Part shown: one piece after another, positions 59,118 to 64,000 of the stretch
How positions within the stretch are numbered: the stretch's first letter is position 1
How the letters are laid out: every line of letters starts with the position of its first letter
Source of the DNA: JAJPHF01 sp035293805
GTDB lineage: Bacteria; Chloroflexota; UBA6077; JAJPHF01
DNA: 64,000 bases
Assembly: GCA_035293805.1 (NCBI GenBank)
Contig: DATGMD010000058.1
Coordinates: 1 to 64,000 of the forward strand
Direction: 5' to 3'
The notes under the pieces: model-generated
Seen by the model: the letters and a program-made list of their open reading frames with translations, nothing else
What the model was told of the DNA's origin: nothing
Databases searched by the model: none
Position numbers and translations under genes: made by a program

Positions 59118-60603
59118 CGTAACGATGCCCCGCCTCAGCGATACGATGCAGGAGGGCAAGATCGCCCGCTGGCTGAAGCACCCGGGCGACCGGGTGGCGC
59201 CGGGGGACGTGCTGGCCGAGATCGAGACCGACAAGGCGACGATGGAGCTGGAGGCGTACGACGCGGGCGTGCTGGAGCGCATCCTGGTGCCCGAGGGGCA
59301 GAACGCGCCGATTGGCCAGGCGATCGCCGTGATCGGCACGGGCGCCGCCGCGAATGGCAGCGGCTCTCCCGCAGCGCCCTCGGGCCGCCCGGCGGGGGCC
59401 GCCGCGACGTCCACGGCGCCCGCGCCCTCCGAGGCTGGCCCCGCCGCTCGCGCTTCGGGCCAGCCGCCGGTGGGCGCGAACCCACCCGCCGTGCAGCAGG
59501 AGACGCGGCCGCCGACCGACGCGGCCGGCGGCGAGCCCGCCGCGCAGAGCGTCGGGATGGCACCGGCCCAAGCGACAACTGGCGGCGCCCCGCCCGAGGG
59601 CGCGGGCACCGCGCCGGCCCAGCCCGCGACCAGTGGCGGTACGCCGGCGGGCGGGGTCCGGGCGTCGCCGATGGCGCGCGCCATCGCGCGCGAGCGAGGG
59701 ATCGACCTGCGCACGATCCACGGCAGCGGGCCGGGCGGGCGCGTGATCCGCGCGGACGTCGAGGCGGCGAGCGGCAACGGACACGCGCCCGCGCCGCCGA
59801 GCGCCGCGCCGCCCGCCCCAGCCGCGGCCGAGGCCGCGCGGCCGCCCGCGCCGCCCGTAACGACGCCTGCCGGCCCGGCTGCACCGTCGGCGACGGCCGC
59901 CCCCGCGGCGCCGTCCGAGGACGTCGAGGTGCGCCCGGTCGGCCGCGTACACCAGCTGATGGCCGAGCGCACGCTGCTGAGCGTGCGGGAGATCCCGCAA
60001 TACTACTTGACGGCCGAGATCGACATGCAGGCCGCGCTCGACCTGCGCCGCCAGCTGGAGGCGACGTTCGGCGGGGAGCCGCGCATCACAATCAACGCCA
60101 TCGTCCTGCGGGCAGTGGCGCTGGCGCTGCGCGAGGTGCCGGAGGTGAACAGCGTCTGGCGCGACGGGCAGTGGACCGTGCACCGGCGGGTCAACCTGGG
60201 GATGGCGGTGGCGATTCCGGACGGGCTGATCGTGCCGGTGATCCGCGATGCCGACCGCAAGTCGCTGCGCGAGATCGCCGTCGAGTCGCGCGCGCTTGCC
60301 AGCCGAGCGCGGGACGGGAAGCTGTCGCTGCCCGAAGTGCAGGGCGGCACTTTCAGCGTGACGAACCTCGGCATGTTCGACGTCGAGGAGTTCCACGGGA
60401 TCATCAACCCGCCGGAGGCCGGCCTGCTGGCGGTGGGCACCACCGTGGAGAAGCCGGTCGGGCTGGACGGCCAGATCGTGCTGCGACCCCGCATGCGGGT
60501 AACGCTGACCGCGGATCACCGCGCCTACTCGGGCGACGTCGGCGCCCGCTTCCTCCAGGCGGTCAAGCGCCTGCTCGAACAGCCGCTGCGACTGGGCTTC
60601 TAA
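59110..60603 (+). CDS. pdhC: Dihydrolipoamide acyltransferase E2 component
   Basis: 497 residues, the core of the complex. Lipoyl domain (1-80) with the lipoylated Lys42 in ETDKATMELEAYD; a long Ala/Pro/Gly linker; an E3-binding domain RASPMARAIARERGIDLRTI-HGSG; a second Ala/Pro linker; and the catalytic domain from about 275. At the active site DHRAYSGDVGARFLQAVKRL has His where expected, but Ser-Gly in place of the usual Asp-Gly. No E3 (lipoamide dehydrogenase) gene is in the window. Linkers are unusually long. Confidence 0.92.
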   Translation: MPDVTMPRLSDTMQEGKIARWLKHPGDRVAPGDVLAEIETDKATMELEAYDAGVLERILVPEGQNAPIGQAIAVIGTGAAANGSGSPAAPSGRPAGAAATSTAPAPSEAGPAARASGQPPVGANPPAVQQETRPPTDAAGGEPAAQSVGMAPAQATTGGAPPEGAGTAPAQPATSGGTPAGGVRASPMARAIARERGIDLRTIHGSGPGGRVIRADVEAASGNGHAPAPPSAAPPAPAAAEAARPPAPPVTTPAGPAAPSATAAPAAPSEDVEVRPVGRVHQLMAERTLLSVREIPQYYLTAEIDMQAALDLRRQLEATFGGEPRITINAIVLRAVALALREVPEVNSVWRDGQWTVHRRVNLGMAVAIPDGLIVPVIRDADRKSLREIAVESRALASRARDGKLSLPEVQGGTFSVTNLGMFDVEEFHGIINPPEAGLLAVGTTVEKPVGLDGQIVLRPRMRVTLTADHRAYSGDVGARFLQAVKRLLEQPLRLGF

Positions 60604-60712
60604 ACTGGCGCACGGGCTTGCTAGGTATCGCTGGCTTCGCCAGAGGTGCGCAGCACGCCCGTAGAGGTACTTCGCAGCCACACGCCGGCGCGCCGCGGAA
60701 GCGGTGGGGCTG

Positions 60713-61234
60713 TTAGGGCGCCCCGCCGCGGCGCAGGGTAGCCACAGCGGCGAGGATGGCGGCGGCGAGCTCGCGCACGCGCGGCGCGTCGCTGGTGGCG
60801 AGGATCTCCCGCGCCGGGGCTTCGAGCGCGTCGGCCACGTCGCCCTGCAGGTAGCCGAGCAGGCTCACGAGCTGCGCGTACTGGTCGGCGCTGACCGTGT
60901 CGGACGGGGGCGAGCAGGTGTAGTCAGCGAAGTTGTTCAGCGCCCGCGTGAGCCGTGCCCGCGACGAGTTCTCCTGGTCGTCCGACGTCACGAGGCGCCA
61001 GCCCGTCGGCACATAGGGATAAGGGTAGGGCGCGAGACCGGCGATCCAGGGGAACGGGGGCAACGTCCAGCCTGTGGGTACCAGTCGCGGCTCCTCGGGC
61101 GCGGACGCCGCGAAGCGCCGCACGAGCTGGCGCGCGGCGCGGCAGTCGGCGCTGGTCTCCTGGGCAGCCGCCAGCCGAGGCGTGCCGAGCGCGGCCGCCG
61201 CGACGAGGCTGGCGAGCAACAGACGAATCCACAT
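60713..61234 (-). CDS. Small secreted protein of unknown function
   Basis: 173 residues; ATG 61234 with GGGAGGAGGGGGT directly upstream. Signal peptide MWIRLLLASLVAAAALGTPRLAAAQ. The mature part has Cys residues in SADCRAAR and DYTCSPPSDT and a Pro/Tyr-rich piece, FPWIAGLAPYPYPYVPTGW. The C-terminal half is helical (LEAPAREILATSDAPRVREL). No recognised family. Convergent with the E2 gene and divergent from the next secreted protein. Confidence 0.6.
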   Translation of the reverse strand: MWIRLLLASLVAAAALGTPRLAAAQETSADCRAARQLVRRFAASAPEEPRLVPTGWTLPPFPWIAGLAPYPYPYVPTGWRLVTSDDQENSSRARLTRALNNFADYTCSPPSDTVSADQYAQLVSLLGYLQGDVADALEAPAREILATSDAPRVRELAAAILAAVATLRRGGAP

Positions 61235-61353
61235 ACCCCCTCCTCCCGCGACGGGCGCCGCGGCCGCCCCATTATACGCCGCCCGGGTCGCCACGGTGGC
61301 CGCCCACCCGCCGCCCCTGCTACCCTTCCACTAACTTGTCAGAGGAGCTACTG

Positions 61354-61923
61354 ATGCCACGCTCGTCGCGCGACCTCACCCCGGAGCTTCCCCTGCGCCG
61401 GCCGCGCGCCTGGCTCGTGGCGGTCGCCGCGCTGCTTTGCGTGGGCGGGGCGCCGCGCGCGCTGGCGCAGGGGCCGGCGGCCTCGCCCCCGGCCCTACAG
61501 TGCCCGACCGACGACCCGATGTGCACATACGGCGAGCGCCACCTGGCGCGGGACGGCTATGCGTACCAGATGATGACGGTGAGCGGCGGGGCCGACTGGT
61601 CGACGCGGTTCTGGGTACGGAGCGCCCAGGGCGAGGTGCTGCTGGCGGTACCGCCGCTGCGGGGCGACGCCTACCTGGCCGTGCAACGCGCGGACGGCGA
61701 CCAGACGAGCGCGACGCCGGCCGTCCGCATCGTCAGCTACCACTATGGCCCGGACGACCCCGCCTACGCGCCGTCCGGCCTGTCGAGCACGGTCTATCAC
61801 TACGATGCCGCGAGCGGCAGTCTTGTCGCCGACGAGCCGGCGATCCAGCCGGTTGCCAGCCCGGCGGACATCCGTCAGATGCTCGCGAACGAGGGCTGGA
61901 CGCTCGTCTTCCCCGACCAATAG
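61354..61923 (+). CDS. Secreted protein of unknown function
   Basis: 189 residues from ATG 61354 (AGAGGAG 6 bases upstream). Signal peptide ending near ALAQ (PRAWLVAVAALLCVGGAPRA). The mature part has a Cys pair (LQCPTDDPMC), then DGYAYQMMTVSGGADWSTRF and a repeated short-strand pattern (VRIVSYHYGPDDPAY, STVYHYDAASGSLVADEPA). No known domain; probably an extracellular beta-protein. Confidence 0.6.
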   Translation: MPRSSRDLTPELPLRRPRAWLVAVAALLCVGGAPRALAQGPAASPPALQCPTDDPMCTYGERHLARDGYAYQMMTVSGGADWSTRFWVRSAQGEVLLAVPPLRGDAYLAVQRADGDQTSATPAVRIVSYHYGPDDPAYAPSGLSSTVYHYDAASGSLVADEPAIQPVASPADIRQMLANEGWTLVFPDQ

Positions 61924-62007
61924 CAGCGGCGCCCGCCGGGGCCGATCGCGGCGTGCAGGCCGCCTGGCGCGTCCGATTCGGTGGTCCCCGGCGACTGTTG
62001 TAACGAG

Positions 62008-62037
62008 TTGCGTCGCGAGAGGGCACTGCATTACAAT
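62008..62037 (+). promoter_or_regulatory. Possible promoter for the Thr/Pro-rich protein
   Basis: TTGCGT (62008-62013), 18-base spacer, TACAAT (62032-62037, five of six consensus bases). It lies 122 bases before ATG 62160. Confidence 0.4.
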
Positions 62038-62159
62038 GGCGGCATACCGCCACGTCGCTGGCCCCATGCTTCCCGAGCGACCGGCGGCCGGGCATCCTCC
62101 CTGGCGTCTCCTGACCTCCAACCGTGGTGGCGGCTACCTGGTGCCAAGGGGACTGGCGC

Positions 62160-64000
62160 ATGGGCAGCACGGGTTGGGCAAGCAGGGCGATCTCTGCCTG
62201 GCGGGCCTGGGCCGCGCACGGCGTCGCGGCACGCCGGCGGGCTATCGCTGCCTGCCTGCTAGCCACCGTGCTCGCCGTTGCGGCGGGCCTCAGCGTGCCG
62301 CAGCCAACCGACCCGGGCGAGGGGCTGGGCGGCGTAGCCACGCCCGAATCGACGCGGGGCGCGCACGTGCTCATGGCGTTGCCGACGCCCCCACCGCGCC
62401 CCCAGGTCGCCGTGTTGCCTGCTGACGACGAGGAGGAGGCCGATCCGGCCGTTGCGCCACCGCGCGAGCGGCGGGTGGCCGTCTCGCGGGCGACGCGCGC
62501 CACGGCTCCGTCGACATCCTCTCGCTCCACGCGGGAGCCGCGCGCGACGAGCACGCCGCGTCCGCCTGGCGCTACCCGCACGGCGCGGCCGGCTGCCACG
62601 CGCTCTGCCGCGAGCGCGGCGCGGCCCACGGCCACGCGGATGGCACGCGCCCGGCCCGGCCCCGCGCCCGCGCCGTCGCCTAGCGCCGCGCCGTCGGCAA
62701 TCGCCGCGCCGCTTGCACTCGTTCCTGATATCGAGGACGACGAGGATGCGGCCCTGGCGGGACCGCATCAGCCTACCACGCGGACCCGGCTGCTGCGCCA
62801 GCGACGACCCAGCCGACCGCGCGCAACGGCCACCCCGACGCCGGCGGTCGCGGACCCGGATGACGCCGACGAGCCGGAGGCGGATGCTCCGAGCCGCCGG
62901 ACGCGCCCGGCCCGGCCGCCGCGCGCGCCACTCCCCACGCGCACGCCGCGCCCCACCGCCACGCCGCGGGGCTTGGGCGGGGGCCGGACGACCGCCACGC
63001 CCCGCCCGACGAGCACGCAGGCGCCCACGCGCACGCCGAGCCCGACGCGCACGGCGACGCTCACGGCCACGCCGGTGCCGCGTCCGCTGGCGAGTGGGAG
63101 CCGGTTTGTGGCCGTGGTGGCGGGCGCGAGCGGGACCAGCGTGAGCGGCGCGCTCACGGGGCGGGCGCTGCTGTTCGGCCTGGACGCCACCCTCGCGGGA
63201 GCGGAGTTCACGGGGCTGCGGCTCGGCACTGGCAGTCTGAGCGCGGGTGCGCTACGGGGCTACGACACCCTGGTCTTTCTGGGCGTGTGCAAGCTCGACG
63301 CGCTCACGGCCGACGAGCGGGCCGCGGTGCGCGAGTTCGTCACGACGGGCGGCAAACTGGTGCTGCGCGACAGCAACGACGCTGGCGTCTGTCCCGGCGA
63401 CGACCGGAGCTACGCCGCGCTCGGCCTGCCGTTCGGTACCGCCGCGCCACCCGACCGCAATGCGCCCGCCCCGGTGCAGGTGGTGGCGGAGTCGCCGCTG
63501 GCCAGCGCCGATCCGGGGTCGCCGTACTTCGTGGACCCCGCAGCGCTGAGCGCCGCACCGTACAGCGCGGGCGACGCGGGCTACGTGACCGGCGCCAGCG
63601 GCGTGTGCGCGAGCCTGGTGGTCGCCGGGGCGGCGGGCGAGCAGCGAGTGGTGCGCGGCTGGGCGAACGTGGGCGCCGGCACAGTGGTGTACGACGGCTG
63701 GGACACGGGGGATGGGCGGAAGGCCAACGCGCCGCTGGCGAAGCACTTGTGGTACCTCGACCTGCGAGCGCCCTGGCCCTTGCCCGCGAGCTGCCCGCCG
63801 TTGCCGGCGCAGCCGTCCGTGACGCCGACCGCGACCCCGTCGCCGTCGCGCACGCCATCGCCCAGCCCGACGCCGAGCGTCACGCCGCGCGCCACCCCTT
63901 CGGCGACGGCTACGGTGACCGGCACGCTGACGCCGACCGTCACGTCCACGCGCTTGCCGCGGCGCTCGCCCACGCCCGTGCGCCGACGGACGCCCACCCG
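62160..64000 (+). CDS. Large Thr/Pro/Arg-rich secreted or anchored protein with an amidotransferase-like domain (3' end outside window)
   Basis: From ATG 62160 (AAGGGG upstream; GTG 62124 possible) the frame is open for 613 codons to the window edge. The N-terminal basic stretch and hydrophobic segment AIAACLLATVLAVAAGL export or anchor it. Residues about 60-300 are low complexity: Asp/Glu islands (ADDEEEADP, DIEDDEDAA, DPDDADEPEADA) alternate with Thr-Pro-Arg repeats (TPRPTATP, TRTPSPTRTATLTATP). Residues about 310-540 form a domain with RFVAVVAGASGTSVSGALTG, GYDTLVFLGVCKLDALTADE and RAAVREFVTTGGKLVLRDSN, like a class-I amidotransferase/ThuA-like fold. A second Thr/Pro tail follows. It may bind or span the cell wall. 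Confidence 0.75.
   Translation, partial: MGSTGWASRAISAWRAWAAHGVAARRRAIAACLLATVLAVAAGLSVPQPTDPGEGLGGVATPESTRGAHVLMALPTPPPRPQVAVLPADDEEEADPAVAPPRERRVAVSRATRATAPSTSSRSTREPRATSTPRPPGATRTARPAATRSAASAARPTATRMARARPGPAPAPSPSAAPSAIAAPLALVPDIEDDEDAALAGPHQPTTRTRLLRQRRPSRPRATATPTPAVADPDDADEPEADAPSRRTRPARPPRAPLPTRTPRPTATPRGLGGGRTTATPRPTSTQAPTRTPSPTRTATLTATPVPRPLASGSRFVAVVAGASGTSVSGALTGRALLFGLDATLAGAEFTGLRLGTGSLSAGALRGYDTLVFLGVCKLDALTADERAAVREFVTTGGKLVLRDSNDAGVCPGDDRSYAALGLPFGTAAPPDRNAPAPVQVVAESPLASADPGSPYFVDPAALSAAPYSAGDAGYVTGASGVCASLVVAGAAGEQRVVRGWANVGAGTVVYDGWDTGDGRKANAPLAKHLWYLDLRAPWPLPASCPPLPAQPSVTPTATPSPSRTPSPSPTPSVTPRATPSATATVTGTLTPTVTSTRLPRRSPTPVRRRTPT

Overview
The window is about 70-75 % GC apart from its first ~1.3 kb. 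It most resembles a free-living bacterium of the Chloroflexota, probably an uncultured soil or aquatic lineage. This rests on Thr/Pro-rich (TPT-type) linkers in secreted proteins, two flavin/F420-type LLM oxidoreductases, many Ala/Pro-tethered solute-binding lipoproteins, a TPR-plus-SLT lytic transglycosylase, an LCP protein, a TldD/TldE pair and dense GC-rich palindromic intergenic repeats. The phylum is an inference; no rRNA or tRNA gene was found to fix it.

Layout. 1-1.97 kb: edge of an IS5-family insertion sequence, a dif-like inverted repeat, a decayed secreted-protein gene and repeats, all of lower GC. 2.0-9.4 kb (+): a strong promoter, then two NMT1-type binding lipoproteins, a fumarylacetoacetate-hydrolase-family enzyme, a third binding lipoprotein, a Rieske oxygenase and an amidohydrolase; this reads as an uptake and aromatic or cyclic compound degradation module. 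9.4-11 kb: a BrnT/BrnA-like pair and a convergent dihydroxyphthalate-decarboxylase-like protein. 11.3-14 kb (+): a structured leader, a 23-residue Cys/His peptide, a heavy-metal-associated-like protein and an atypical NRAMP transporter. 14.3-22.4 kb: LCP, zinc ribbon, MFS, LLM oxidoreductase, two unknowns, PRC-barrel, NAD-dependent dehydrogenase, NlpC/P60 hydrolase and a DUF2007-like protein. 22.4-27 kb (-): tRNA-binding domain, transglycosylase, cysteine dioxygenase-like protein and GntR regulator, then a divergent methyltransferase.

28.4-37.4 kb (-) is the conserved core: rnc, smc, ftsY, ffh, then an ABC exporter ATPase and permease. 37.6-43.5 kb (-): a stress protein, then tldE and tldD separated by three accessory genes, one of them Imm21-like. 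43.6-48.1 kb (+ mostly): FmdB-like zinc ribbon, MazG, a small zinc-ribbon protein, an MmgE/PrpD-family protein and a secreted protein. 48.1-54.0 kb (-): a tight seven-gene operon with three solute-binding proteins, a cupin, a split thiamine-diphosphate enzyme and an LLM oxidoreductase. 54.6-62 kb (+ mostly): degenerate M23 peptidase, dienelactone hydrolase, PIN remnant, CBS-zinc ribbon protein, the 2-oxoacid dehydrogenase E1alpha-E1beta-E2 operon and secreted unknowns. From 62.16 kb a long Thr/Pro/Arg-rich secreted protein runs off the end without a stop.

Two themes stand out. Seven solute-binding-type proteins are encoded with no cognate import permease or ATPase in the window. At least six families of short palindromic repeats fill intergenic space, and two have become part of coding sequence (inside smc, and at the 3' end of rnc).
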